Of a stretch of 64,000 nt of DNA, positions 17,401 to 25,408 are shown one piece after another. Numbering within the stretch: position 1 is the stretch's first letter; every line of letters starts with the position of its first letter. The notes under the pieces were generated by a model, which had not been told where the DNA came from, made no database searches, and saw only the letters and a program-made list of their open reading frames with translations. The stretch comes from Streptomyces sp. GQFP (lineage in GTDB: Bacteria > Actinomycetota > Actinomycetes > Streptomycetales > Streptomycetaceae), in NCBI RefSeq assembly GCF_021545335.1, contig NZ_CP089312.1, positions 2,542,001 through 2,606,000 on the forward strand, read 5' to 3'. The translations under genes were made by a program, and so were the position numbers.

Positions 17401-18314
17401 CTGGCGGTCCTTCGGACACCGGCCAGTTCGCCGTGCCCGGTTTCGGCCCCGCCGACACCAACGGCCAGCAGAACACCGGGTCGTTCGTCCGCTCGGACGT
17501 GTTCGGCGCCCCGGCGGGCGGACCGCAGAGCCCGCAGAACAACGGGCAGTTCGGGCCGCCGTCGTACGACAACGGTTCGACGGGCCAGTTCCCGGCGCCG
17601 ACCGGGTACGACAACGGCTCGACCGGCCAGTTCCCCGCGCCGCCGGCCCCCTTCGACAACCGGGGTCCGGTGCCGCGCCGCCAGCAGGACCCGTCGTCCA
17701 CCGGCCAGTTCGAGCGCCCGCAGCCGGGCGCGGGCCAAGGCCCCGGTGACTTCGGCGGCTCGCGTCCGCCGGTCCCGCCGCGCCCGCCGCAGCCGGAGGC
17801 CCTGCCGCCGGCGAGCAGCCCGGGTGACGGACGGACGCCGCTGTACGACACCCTGGAGACCAACTGGTTCCACGGGCAGGGTCAGCAGGGCGGCCGACCG
17901 CAGACGACCAACGGCACCAGCACCAACGGCGTCAGCAACGGGAACGGTTCGGCTCCCCCGCAGCCGTCCTCCGCGCCGACTCCCCCGCGTCCGGCGACCG
18001 CGCCGGCCGCTACCAGCTCCTGGCGCAGCTCGCCCAACGACGAGCTGATCCGGCAGGCCGAGCGCGTCCGCCAGCCGGCCGCCGGTGGCGTCACGACTTC
18101 CGGCCTTCCGCGCCGGGTCCCGCGTGCGAACCTCGTACCGGGTACGGCTCAGCAGCAACAGCACCAAAGCGGTCCTGCGGTCTCACGCGCGCCCGATGAC
18201 GTGCGCGGCCGGCTGACCAATCTCCGTAGGGGCATCGCCCAGGGTCGGCAGGCCGGTACCGGCTCCGACCAGACCGGCAGCTTCCCCAGCCCCACTCACC
18301 AGCAGGAGCGTTAG
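14421..18314 (+). CDS. cvnA: CvnA: conservon membrane histidine-kinase-like sensor (first copy)
   Basis: About 1297 aa. A Pro/Gly-rich N-terminus is followed by a membrane helix (LVSLLALPVVAATSLGALRI) and an extracellular NIT-type helical region with QEERDQSAGPL. A second helix (IVSGALILLVLGVSLVGAFVVA), a HAMP linker and an ATPase domain follow. The ATPase has N-box HLLAELLENATSFSSP, G1 EIHDTGIGLSPEDL and RMGLFVVGRLSQRHGI. A typical phospho-acceptor H-box is not evident, as usual for CvnA. The last ~580 residues are disordered, with DNGSTGQFPAP repeats and a conserved SGLPRRVPRANL / VRGRLTNLRRGI end motif. GTG 14421 is the preferred start. First gene of cvnABCD. Confidence 0.88.
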   Translation: MQGRFKRDGSASAEPEPHNGAGNGSSPQHAQNPGQAALTGDNGERSTRLGSGAPGGPGGKGAVTGAPSAAPPPVKPAKGPSGPGTRIALRNWRISTRLVSLLALPVVAATSLGALRISDNMDDIQQLDNMRLLTDITKQATELSAALQEERDQSAGPLAHGAPATDYSVKGVREKTDRALANFIDGSEEIDTASKNGNLEGVRDSLVGLVGELANISEIRSSAYEDPDNSTQTVESYHRLITQLLDLSQDMAEATSNPEMITRTRSLAAFSSAKEYASIQRAVIAAALPEDNKTVGDLSENDRLYADSALSSQESELDSFKSIYGDGAEEMLQSIDEGNPTITAADLYAKRILQSRDGIQGLQKRSYKDWIDDDSAKILQMKKIELTLLNEMEQKARELRNEAEQEAIVSGALILLVLGVSLVGAFVVARSMIRSLRRLQDTATKVAQDRLPELVKQLSESDPQDVDTSVESVGVHSRDEIGQVAAAFDDVHREAVRLAAEQALLRGNVNAMFTNLSRRSQGLIQRQLSLISELESREADPDQLSSLFKLDHLATRMRRNGENLLVLAGEEPGRRWTRPVPLVDVLRAAASEVEQYERIELSSVPTTEVAGRVVNDLVHLLAELLENATSFSSPQTKVKVTGHALPDGRVLIEIHDTGIGLSPEDLAAINERLAAPPTVDVSVSRRMGLFVVGRLSQRHGIRIQLRPSDSGGTTALVMLPVDVAQGGKKPAPGKPGQGAPQGGPAAAQAAAGVAAARRGAGQGAPAGGGLLGAGAAPRGQVGSGQGPRAALPGRDSGGRPGGPGGAPRGPQGPGAPQQGGRPAPAGASAGGLSGFGGQAPGAPQGMQAAGGFGDGPGARQGQDAFGNSTSRQDGFGGSRGPVPPQRPEGQGGGRRPQLPPRGGAARPELPGGNGNAPSRPSWSDENAQPPVPRASLDTPRGHEEPDSTSRMPRIDSRQDPAATSEMPALPRIDDLQNPAATSEFARPDFNAPRPGGPSDTGQFAVPGFGPADTNGQQNTGSFVRSDVFGAPAGGPQSPQNNGQFGPPSYDNGSTGQFPAPTGYDNGSTGQFPAPPAPFDNRGPVPRRQQDPSSTGQFERPQPGAGQGPGDFGGSRPPVPPRPPQPEALPPASSPGDGRTPLYDTLETNWFHGQGQQGGRPQTTNGTSTNGVSNGNGSAPPQPSSAPTPPRPATAPAATSSWRSSPNDELIRQAERVRQPAAGGVTTSGLPRRVPRANLVPGTAQQQQHQSGPAVSRAPDDVRGRLTNLRRGIAQGRQAGTGSDQTGSFPSPTHQQER

Positions 18315-18737
18315 TTGAGCCAGATGAGCCAGGCGGCACAAAACCTCAACTGGTTGATAACCAACTTCGTGGACAACACCCCGGGTGTGTCCCACACCGT
18401 CGTCGTGTCCGCCGACGGTCTCCTTCTGGCGATGTCGGAAGGCTTCCCGCGGGACCGCGCCGACCAGCTCGCCGCCGTCGCCTCCGGGCTCACCTCGCTC
18501 ACCGCGGGTGCCTCGCGCATCTTCGAGGGCGGCACGGTGGCCCAGACGGTCGTCGAGATGGAACGCGGCTTCCTCTTTCTCATGTCCGTCTCGGACGGAT
18601 CGTCGTTGGCGGTCCTCTCCCACCCGGACTGCGACATCGGCCTTGTCGGCTACGAGATGGCGCTCCTGGTCGACCGGGCGGGCGCAGTGCTCACCCCGGA
18701 CCTGCGCGCCGAACTACAGGGCAGTCTGCTCCACTGA
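18315..18737 (+). CDS. cvnB: CvnB: roadblock/LC7 domain protein
   Basis: 140-aa Roadblock/LC7 protein (MglB-like), expected to regulate the partner GTPase CvnD at the membrane. Core: NLNWLITNFVDNTPGVSHTV, VSADGLLLAMSEGFPRDRADQLAAVASGL and GYEMALLVDRAGAVL. TTG at 18315 directly abuts the cvnA stop and has AGGAG 6 bp upstream; the in-frame ATG at 18324 is spaced too far. It differs at only about a dozen positions from the second copy at 23522. Confidence 0.93.
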   Translation: MSQMSQAAQNLNWLITNFVDNTPGVSHTVVVSADGLLLAMSEGFPRDRADQLAAVASGLTSLTAGASRIFEGGTVAQTVVEMERGFLFLMSVSDGSSLAVLSHPDCDIGLVGYEMALLVDRAGAVLTPDLRAELQGSLLH

Positions 18738-18845
18738 CCGCTCCGGATCCACCCGTCTCACCAAAACACCGTCCGGCCGACACAATCCCCCCACCGGCCA
18801 TGTCAGACGGCACGACTGACCGACGCTGTCCCGCCCGGAGGATTC

Positions 18846-19244
18846 ATGACCCCGCCCACCGCCTCTCACGATCCGTACGCTCATACGTACGAGGACGAGG
18901 GCGACCAGCCGCTGGTACGGCCCTACGCCATGACCGGCGGCCGGACCCGGCCGCGCTACCAGCTCGCCATCGAGGCCCTGATCAGCACCACGGCCGACCC
19001 GGCGGCGCTCATGGGACTGCTCCCCGAGCACCAGCGCATCTGCCACCTGTGCCGTGAGGTCAAGTCGGTGGCAGAGGTGTCGGCGCTCCTCGCCATGCCG
19101 CTCGGTGTGGCCCGCATCCTGGTCGCGGACCTCGCCGAGGCCGGACTGGTCGCCATCCACCAGCCGGGCGGCGACGAGAACAACGGCGGTGCACCAGCGG
19201 TGACACTGCTCGAAAGGGTGCTCAGTGGACTTCGCAAGCTCTGA
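18846..19244 (+). CDS. cvnC: CvnC: DUF742 protein
   Basis: 132 aa. The DUF742 core is LVRPYAMTGGRTRPRYQLAIEAL, EHQRICHLCREVKSVAEVSALL, PLGVARILVADLAEAGLVAIHQP and LERVLSGLRKL. The second half resembles a winged helix-turn-helix. Biochemical role is unknown; it is reported to associate with the other Cvn proteins. Begins ATG with a strong ggagg upstream. Its end overlaps the cvnD start by 20 bp. Confidence 0.93.
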   Translation: MTPPTASHDPYAHTYEDEGDQPLVRPYAMTGGRTRPRYQLAIEALISTTADPAALMGLLPEHQRICHLCREVKSVAEVSALLAMPLGVARILVADLAEAGLVAIHQPGGDENNGGAPAVTLLERVLSGLRKL

Positions 19245-19800
19245 CGGGGGCCGGGCCACCACCTCCGCGAAGATCGTGGTCGCGGGCGGGTTCGGCGTGG
19301 GCAAGACCACGTTCGTGGGCGCCGTCTCGGAGATCAACCCGCTGCGCACCGAGGCCGTCATGACGTCGGCCTCGGCGGGTATCGACGACCTGACCCACAC
19401 CGGGGACAAGACCACCACCACGGTGGCCATGGACTTCGGCCGTATCACCCTGGACCAGGACCTGATCCTGTACCTCTTCGGTACGCCGGGTCAGGACCGC
19501 TTCTGGTTCATGTGGGACGACCTGGTGCGCGGCGCGATCGGCGCCGTGGTCCTGGTCGACACCCGCCGGCTCGCGGACTGTTTCCCCGCGGTCGACTACT
19601 TCGAGAACAGCGGCCTGCCGTTCGTCATCGCCCTCAACGGCTTCGACGGGCACCAGCCGTACAACCCCGAGGAAGTGCGCGAGGCGCTCCAGATCGGCCC
19701 GGACGCGCCGATCATCACGACGGACGCCCGGCACCGCTCGGATGCCAAGAGCGCGCTGATCACGCTGGTCGAGCACGCGCTCATGGCGCGCCTGCGGTAA
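19225..19800 (+). CDS. cvnD: CvnD: Ras/Mgl-like GTP-binding protein
   Basis: 191-aa small GTPase-like switch. P-loop GGFGVGKTTFVGAVSEI (about residues 17-33), switch II FGTPGQDRFWFMWDD, and ALNGFDG where NKxD would be in classical GTPases. GTG start (VDFASSDGG) lies inside cvnC. The output partner is unknown. With the roadblock CvnB this is a MglA/MglB-like module attached to a membrane sensor. Confidence 0.93.
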   Translation: MDFASSDGGRATTSAKIVVAGGFGVGKTTFVGAVSEINPLRTEAVMTSASAGIDDLTHTGDKTTTTVAMDFGRITLDQDLILYLFGTPGQDRFWFMWDDLVRGAIGAVVLVDTRRLADCFPAVDYFENSGLPFVIALNGFDGHQPYNPEEVREALQIGPDAPIITTDARHRSDAKSALITLVEHALMARLR

Positions 19801-19956
19801 CCAAGTCAACGATGCCGTACGGCAGTTGTCGTAGATACACCGGAGCCGACTGTGGCCTTTGACACGGTCGGCCCCGGTGTTCATAACGTTTCGACAGAGA
19901 TATCCGGTGGTATGGCCACGCGTCGCGGTCATCCGGTCTCGCTGTGCTCACATCGG

Positions 19957-19985
19957 CCCCGCCTTTTGGCGGGGCTCGTTCTTTA
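19957..19985 (+). terminator. Terminator of the first conservon
   Basis: ccccgcc-tttt-ggcgggg hairpin followed by ctcgttcttt, about 155 bp after the cvnD stop. It has the shape of an intrinsic terminator. Confidence 0.8.
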
Positions 19986-20083
19986 TGACCGTTTTATCTG
20001 GGGCTTACATCACTACGGATCTTCGCATTCCACTGTTTGGAAGTGCGAAGGCTGACGTGCTGGAATGCCTGAACTGCCTAATA

Positions 20084-20116
20084 GTCAAAGACGTAACCCC
20101 ACCGGGGGTCTTTGAC
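20084..20116 (+). promoter_or_regulatory. Strong palindrome in leader of second conservon
   Basis: gtcaaagac (20084-20092) and gtctttgac (20108-20116) are perfect inverted arms enclosing a second cccc-acc-gggg stem. It lies 63 bp before the cvnA start at 20179. The nine-base AT-containing arms stand out in this GC-rich DNA. It could be a regulator operator or an mRNA leader hairpin. Confidence 0.6.
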
Positions 20117-20178
20117 TTACCGGCTCTGAGAGACTGCGGCACAACGTTGGTGCCTTCCGCCGAGAGGTTGTTGGTCGA

Positions 20179-23100
20179 GTGAGGCGAAGCAAGAACGGTC
20201 CCGAGCCGTCGGCCCGGGGCAACTTCACCCCGCCGCCGCGCGGAGGGGCGTCCGCCCCTGTGCCCGGTTCGGAGCCGATGGCGCCACCCGCTCCGAGCGG
20301 CAGCCGTTTCTCCCCGCGCAACTGGCGCGTGCCGACCAGGCTGAACGCGATCCTGCTCATACCCGTGGTGGTCGGCCTCGTCATGGGCGGCTTCCAGGTG
20401 AAGAGTTCGATCGACACCTGGCAGGAGGCCGAGGACGCGGAGAAGACCGCCCGCCTCGTGCAGGCCGCCCTGGTCTACGGCGACGCGCTCTTCCAGGAGC
20501 GTGACATCACCGCGGCGCCCCTGCTCCAGGGCAAGGGCGAGGACGACGCGACGGTCGTGAAGGCCCGTGCGGCCACCGACAAGGCCGCCGACGCCTTCGA
20601 CACCGCCGCGCAGAGCATCCCGGACAAGCCGAGTGTCGAGCGCCGGCTGAAGCTGTTCCGCGAGGTCGAGCCGCAGCTGGAGACGATCCGCGCGGCTGCC
20701 TACACCTCGAAGCTCACCGGTGTGCAGTCCGAGGAGAGCTACACCGCCATCACGCACACGCTGATGGAGTTCTCCAACGAGCTGGGCCTGGGCACGGGCA
20801 ACATCACCGCCTACGGCCGGACCGTGTACGCCCTCTCGCTCACCAAGGCCTCCGTGTCGCTGGAGCGTTCCATCGGCATGCACCTGCTGATCAAGCCCGG
20901 CCCCAACCAGACCAGCTTCCAGAGCCAGCGCATCGCGCTCTCCTCGTACGCGTACCTGGAGCGGATCGCCATCGCGGAGTACATCGCGGGCGGTACCGCC
21001 GAGGACGCCAAGAAGCTGGAGGACGCGACCGCACAGGTCACGGCCACCGGCAAGGAGATGGCCGAGCAGGCCGCCCAGGCCGCCGCGGCCAAGGGCGAGA
21101 CGTATGTCGCGCCGCCGGCCGACCCCACCAAGATGATCTCGGCCCTGGCCGCGCTTCCCACGACCGACGCCAGTGCCCGCGCCGAGCTCGCGGCGGACGG
21201 CATCACGCCCCAGAACTGGTGGGCGGTCAACACGCTGAAGTACAACGCCTACCTCAAGCTGGAGTCGGACCTCTCCAAGTCCGCGGTGGCCGAGGCGTCC
21301 AGCATCTCCGACGACGCCAAGCGCGACGCGATCATCGTGGGTGCGGCCGTCGTGGTCGCCCTGCTCGCCGCGTTCATCCTGGCCGGCATGGTGGCCCGCC
21401 AGATGAGCCGCGCGATGCGCCAGCTGCGCAACGCCGCCTTCGGTATCGCCGAGCAGCGCCTGCCGATGCTGGTCGACCAGCTGTCGCGCACCGACCCCGG
21501 CCGGGTCGACACCCGGGTCGCCGCCATCCCCATCAACACCACGGACGAGATCGGCGAGGTCGCCCGCGCCTTCGACCAGGTCCACCGCGAGGCGGTCCGA
21601 CTGGCCGCCGAGCAGGCCCTGCTGCGGGGCAACATCAACGCGATCTTCACCAACCTGTCGCGCCGCAACCAGTCCCTGATCGAGGGCCAGCTGACCCTCA
21701 TCACCGACCTGGAGAACAACGAGGCCGACCCGGACCAGCTGGAGAACCTCTTCCGTCTGGACCACCTCGCGACCCGTATGCGCCGAAACGGCGAGAACCT
21801 CCTGGTCCTCGCCGGCGAGGAGCCGGGCCGCCGCTGGGACCAGCCGGTCCCGCTGGTCGACGTCCTGCGCGCCGCCTCCTCCGAGGTGGAGCAGTACGAG
21901 CGCATCGAGCTGTCGGGCGTACCGGAGGCCGAGATCCACGGCCGCGCGGTCACCGACCTCGTGCACCTGCTGGCGGAGCTGCTGGAGAACGCCACCACGT
22001 TCTCGTCCCCCCAGACGAAGGTCCGCGTCACGGCGACCCGTCTCCCGGACGGCCGCATCATGGTCGAGATCCACGACAAGGGCATCGGCCTCACCGCCGA
22101 GGACTTCGCGGACATCAACCACAAGCTGGCCAACCCGCCGACCGTGGACGCCGCGATCTCCCAGCGCATGGGCCTGTTCGTGGTCGGCCGGCTGTCCGAC
22201 CGGCACGGCATCCGCGTCCAGCTCCGCCCCTCGGGCGAGCAGGCCGGTACGACCTCGCTGGTCATGCTCCCCGACGCCATCACCCACGGTGGCGGTGGCG
22301 AGCAGCAGCTGCAGCGCGACGAGTTCACCGTCTCCCAGATCATCCCGGAGCAGCAGCCGCAGCAGCAGTACGTCGGCGAGAGCTTCGGAGCCGTCCAGCA
22401 GCAGCCGATGCGTACGGCGGCCGAGCTGGGCTTCGACGACAGCCGCTACACCGAGGTCCCGGACGACATACGCGAGCTGGACCCCGTAGGCCGCTCCCTG
22501 ATGCGCGAGGAGCGCCGGGCGCAGCTGGAGGCCCAGACGCACCCCGAGCCGGGCCAGCACGAGGCCGGCGAGGTCCCCGCGTACGGCGACGACTTCGCGG
22601 CGGCGCCGAACGGCCAGACCCCGGCCCTGGAGGAGCCCTTCGCGGGCTACGACCAGCAGACGGCGTACGAGGAACGGCAGCAGCCGTCGTACGAGGAGCC
22701 GTACTACAACGGGAGCAACGGCTTCCCGCAGACGGACGACTTCACCTCGGCCGGCAGCGACTACCCGTCGACGAACGGCTACCCGTCCACGAACGGCACC
22801 GGCGGCTACCCCGAGCCCGCGTACGCGGAGCCCGGCCAGGAAGAGCCCGCGCCGGCGCACGCCTCCACCCCGGAGTCCTTCTCGGCCTTCGAGGAGCGGC
22901 GCTACCAGGACGACTGGCCGCAGCCGGACAGTTACCAGAACGGGCACCGCTCCGAGTACGCTCCGGAAGCGGAGTCCGCGCAGGCCGGTGACGTGAGTGA
23001 GCGAAATCACGTAGGCTTCGAGCGTCCGGGACCGGCCCCCTCCGCCCCGCACACGCTGACCGACGCCGGGCTCCCCCGCCGTGGATCCCCCTCGGGCGGC

Positions 23101-23520
23101 ACCGGCAACGGCGCCTCCCGGCAGCACGTGGGCCAGGAGACTCCGGCGCCGGCTCCCGCGGAGCAGAACGGCAACGCGAACGGCAATGCGAACGGCAACG
23201 GAACCGGTCCCGACGACTGGCGTTCGGCCAACGACGAGCGCTGGCAGCAGGCGTCAGCGCTCCGCAAGCCCAAGGCGGGCGGGGTAACCTCCTCCGGCCT
23301 GCCGCGCCGGGTACCGAAGGCCAATCTGATCGAGGGTGCCGCGGAAGCGACTCCCCAGGGCGGCCCGTCGGTCTCCCGCGCCCCCGAGGACATCCGGGGC
23401 AGGTTGAGCAACCTGCGCCAGGGCGTCCAGCGGGGACGCACCGCAGGTAGTGACACGAACGGCCAGGCCACCAGGAATCACCACGGTGGGCCTGACAGCA
23501 CCTACAACCAGGAGCGTTAG
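20179..23520 (+). CDS. cvnA: CvnA: conservon membrane histidine-kinase-like sensor (second copy)
   Basis: 1113 aa, starting GTG (VRRSKNGPEPSARGNF). Order: membrane helix LNAILLIPVVVGLVMGGF, external NIT-like helical domain with ALFQERDITAAPLLQ, second helix AIIVGAAVVVALLAAFILAGMVA, HAMP, then the ATPase with HLLAELLENATTFSSP, EIHDKGIGLTAEDF and RMGLFVVGRLSDRHGI. The acidic/Gln-rich tail carries repeated YPSTNGYPSTNG. It ends with SGLPRRVPKANL and IRGRLSNLRQGVQRGR, matching the first copy's end. The ligand sensed is unknown. Ends one base before cvnB. Confidence 0.93.
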   Translation: MRRSKNGPEPSARGNFTPPPRGGASAPVPGSEPMAPPAPSGSRFSPRNWRVPTRLNAILLIPVVVGLVMGGFQVKSSIDTWQEAEDAEKTARLVQAALVYGDALFQERDITAAPLLQGKGEDDATVVKARAATDKAADAFDTAAQSIPDKPSVERRLKLFREVEPQLETIRAAAYTSKLTGVQSEESYTAITHTLMEFSNELGLGTGNITAYGRTVYALSLTKASVSLERSIGMHLLIKPGPNQTSFQSQRIALSSYAYLERIAIAEYIAGGTAEDAKKLEDATAQVTATGKEMAEQAAQAAAAKGETYVAPPADPTKMISALAALPTTDASARAELAADGITPQNWWAVNTLKYNAYLKLESDLSKSAVAEASSISDDAKRDAIIVGAAVVVALLAAFILAGMVARQMSRAMRQLRNAAFGIAEQRLPMLVDQLSRTDPGRVDTRVAAIPINTTDEIGEVARAFDQVHREAVRLAAEQALLRGNINAIFTNLSRRNQSLIEGQLTLITDLENNEADPDQLENLFRLDHLATRMRRNGENLLVLAGEEPGRRWDQPVPLVDVLRAASSEVEQYERIELSGVPEAEIHGRAVTDLVHLLAELLENATTFSSPQTKVRVTATRLPDGRIMVEIHDKGIGLTAEDFADINHKLANPPTVDAAISQRMGLFVVGRLSDRHGIRVQLRPSGEQAGTTSLVMLPDAITHGGGGEQQLQRDEFTVSQIIPEQQPQQQYVGESFGAVQQQPMRTAAELGFDDSRYTEVPDDIRELDPVGRSLMREERRAQLEAQTHPEPGQHEAGEVPAYGDDFAAAPNGQTPALEEPFAGYDQQTAYEERQQPSYEEPYYNGSNGFPQTDDFTSAGSDYPSTNGYPSTNGTGGYPEPAYAEPGQEEPAPAHASTPESFSAFEERRYQDDWPQPDSYQNGHRSEYAPEAESAQAGDVSERNHVGFERPGPAPSAPHTLTDAGLPRRGSPSGGTGNGASRQHVGQETPAPAPAEQNGNANGNANGNGTGPDDWRSANDERWQQASALRKPKAGGVTSSGLPRRVPKANLIEGAAEATPQGGPSVSRAPEDIRGRLSNLRQGVQRGRTAGSDTNGQATRNHHGGPDSTYNQER

Positions 23521-23521
23521 T

Positions 23522-23944
23522 GTGAGCCCGATGAGCCAGGCGGCGCAGAACCTGAACTGGTTGATCACCAACTTCGTGGACAACACCCCTGGGGTGTCCC
23601 ACACGGTGGTGGTCTCCGCCGACGGACTCCTTCTGGCGATGTCCGAAGGTTTTCCGCGAGACCGTGCGGACCAGCTCGCCGCTGTCGCCTCCGGTCTGAC
23701 CTCCCTCACCGCGGGTGCCTCGCGCATCTTCGAGGGCGGCAGCGTGAACCAGACAGTTGTGGAGATGGAGAGGGGATTCCTCTTCATCATGTCCGTCTCC
23801 GACGGTTCTTCGCTCGCGGTCCTTGCACATCCGGAGGCCGACATCGGTCTCATTGGGTACGAGATGGCGCTTCTGGTCGACCGTGCCGGTACGGTCCTGA
23901 CACCCGATCTGCGTGCGGAGCTCCAAGGGAGCCTTCTCAACTAG
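23522..23944 (+). CDS. cvnB: CvnB: roadblock/LC7 domain protein (second copy)
   Basis: 140 aa with GTG start one base after the cvnA stop and AGGAG upstream. NLNWLITNFVDNTPGVSHTV and GYEMALLVDRAGTVLTPD are as in the first copy; differences cluster in the middle (SVNQTVVEMERGFLFIMS, AHPEADIGLI). Presumed partner of the CvnD at 24619. Confidence 0.93.
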   Translation: MSPMSQAAQNLNWLITNFVDNTPGVSHTVVVSADGLLLAMSEGFPRDRADQLAAVASGLTSLTAGASRIFEGGSVNQTVVEMERGFLFIMSVSDGSSLAVLAHPEADIGLIGYEMALLVDRAGTVLTPDLRAELQGSLLN

Positions 23945-24041
23945 CAGACAGACGGTGCGTTTTGGCGTCCCGGGACGGTAGGTTTCGGACGCGGCTCCAC
24001 AGTGATGCGGTGCCCCGGCACAGTCGGAGGAGGAGAAGAAA

Positions 24042-24638
24042 GTGGCAACACCCCCAGGCGGTTCGTCCTCGGGCAACTGGTCGTACGGCCCCGGCCAGGG
24101 TCAGGGCGGCCAGGGTCAGGGTGACCAGAACCGGTACAACTTCCCCTCCGCACCGAGCCACCGTCGGCAGCAGCCGTACGCACCCCAGAACCCGCAGGGT
24201 CCCGGGCCGTCGCCGTACGACCAGCCGCCGGCCCCCCGTATTCAGCCAGTGCAGCCGCAGCGGCGCTCTCCGGAGCCGTCGCCCGCAGGGGGCGCAAACA
24301 ACCCCCTGGTGCGTCCGTACGCCATGACGGGCGGCCGGACCCGCCCGCGCTACCAGCTCGCCATCGAGGCGCTGGTGCACACCACTGCGCAGCCGCACCA
24401 GATGCAGGGCCAGTTGCCCGAGCATCAGCGGATCTGCAACCTCTGCCGAGAGATCAAGTCGGTGGCCGAAATCTCGGCGTTGCTGACCATCCCCCTCGGC
24501 GTGGCCAGGATCCTCGTCGCCGACTTGGCGGAGGCAGGCCTGGTCGCCATTCATCAGCCCGGCGGCGACGAGAACGCCGGCGGCCAGCCAGACGTGACTT
24601 TGCTCGAAAGGGTGCTCAGTGGACTTCGCAAGCTCTAG
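24042..24638 (+). CDS. cvnC: CvnC: DUF742 protein with extended N-terminus (second copy)
   Basis: 198 aa. GTG at 24042 sits behind a ggaggagaagaa RBS. Unlike the first CvnC it has a ~75-residue Gly/Gln/Pro-rich, probably disordered N-terminal extension (GQGQGGQGQGDQNRYNF). The DUF742 core follows (VRPYAMTGGRTRPRYQLAIEAL ... LERVLSGLRKL). Its 3' end overlaps cvnD by 20 bp, the same arrangement as in the first conservon. Confidence 0.93.
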   Translation: MATPPGGSSSGNWSYGPGQGQGGQGQGDQNRYNFPSAPSHRRQQPYAPQNPQGPGPSPYDQPPAPRIQPVQPQRRSPEPSPAGGANNPLVRPYAMTGGRTRPRYQLAIEALVHTTAQPHQMQGQLPEHQRICNLCREIKSVAEISALLTIPLGVARILVADLAEAGLVAIHQPGGDENAGGQPDVTLLERVLSGLRKL

Positions 24639-25200
24639 CGGAGGGCCTTCCCGCTCCACCACGTCCGCGAAAATCGTGGTGGCGGGCGGCTTCGGCGTGG
24701 GAAAGACCACGTTCGTCGGGGCCGTCTCGGAGATCAATCCGCTGCGTACCGAGGCCGTGATGACGTCCGCGTCCGCGGGCATCGACGACCTCACGCACAC
24801 GGGGGACAAGACCACCACGACGGTGGCAATGGACTTCGGCCGTATCACCCTGGACCAGGACCTGATCCTGTACCTCTTCGGTACGCCCGGCCAGGACCGC
24901 TTCTGGTTCATGTGGGACGACCTGGTACGCGGCGCGATCGGCGCGATCGTCCTCGTCGACACGAGGCGCCTTGCTGACTGCTTCCCGGCTGTCGACTACT
25001 TCGAGAACAGCGGCCTGCCCTTCGTGATCGCGCTGAACGGGTTCGACGGCAGCCAGCCGTACAACCCGGACGAGGTCCGGGAGGCGCTCCAGATCGGCCC
25101 GGACACTCCGATCATCACGACGGACGCGCGGCACCGGGCGGACGCGAAGAGCGCGCTCATCACGCTCGTGGAGCACGCGCTGATGGCTCGACTGCGGTAG
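24619..25200 (+). CDS. cvnD: CvnD: Ras/Mgl-like GTP-binding protein (second copy)
   Basis: 193 aa. P-loop GGFGVGKTTFVGAVSE, FGTPGQDRFWFMWDD and NGFDG are identical in the two copies. Differences from the first copy are few, mainly the N-terminus (SSGGPSRSTTS) and HQPYNPEE versus SQPYNPDE. GTG start within cvnC. Confidence 0.93.
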   Translation: MDFASSSGGPSRSTTSAKIVVAGGFGVGKTTFVGAVSEINPLRTEAVMTSASAGIDDLTHTGDKTTTTVAMDFGRITLDQDLILYLFGTPGQDRFWFMWDDLVRGAIGAIVLVDTRRLADCFPAVDYFENSGLPFVIALNGFDGSQPYNPDEVREALQIGPDTPIITTDARHRADAKSALITLVEHALMARLR

Positions 25201-25218
25201 GTACGTGGTTTTGCGGCT

Positions 25219-25263
25219 ACTGGGCTGCCTCGGACGGTTGTAGGCCGTCTGCGGCAGCCCAGT
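25219..25263 (+). terminator. Terminator of the second conservon
   Basis: actgggctgcc / ggcagcccagt with an inner cggacgg/ccgtctg stem, 18 bp after the cvnD stop. Very stable, with no T-run. Confidence 0.75.
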
Positions 25264-25295
25264 GGCTTGAAGACAGGGGCAGAGCCCCGTCTTCA

Positions 25296-25334
25296 GGGGC
25301 GCGGGGAACTGCGCGAGAAGCCCCACCGGCCCGC
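25296..25334 (+). repeat. Dispersed intergenic repeat, GGGGCGCGGGGAACTGCGCG type
   Basis: Copy reading ggggcgcggggaactgcgcg then agaagccccaccggcccgc, between the conservon terminator and accE. Same family as the copies near 400, 4637 and 9091. Confidence 0.7.
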
Positions 25335-25350
25335 GGCCGACGCACATACG

Positions 25351-25387
25351 AAAGGGCCCCCTCCCGCACTGCGGAAGGGGGCCCTTT
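25351..25387. terminator. Terminator downstream of accE
   Basis: aaagggccccct / agggggcccttt inverted repeat with A- and T-flanks, usable in both directions. Placed 22 bp past the accE stop. Confidence 0.85.
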
Positions 25388-25408
25388 CAAAACCCAGGCT
25401 CAGAAGGC

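Noticed and set aside
20005..23127. 1040-codon open frame antisense to the second cvnA
   Set aside because: Arg/Val/Leu-rich shadow of the high-GC coding strand; no domain, and cvnA is fully supported.
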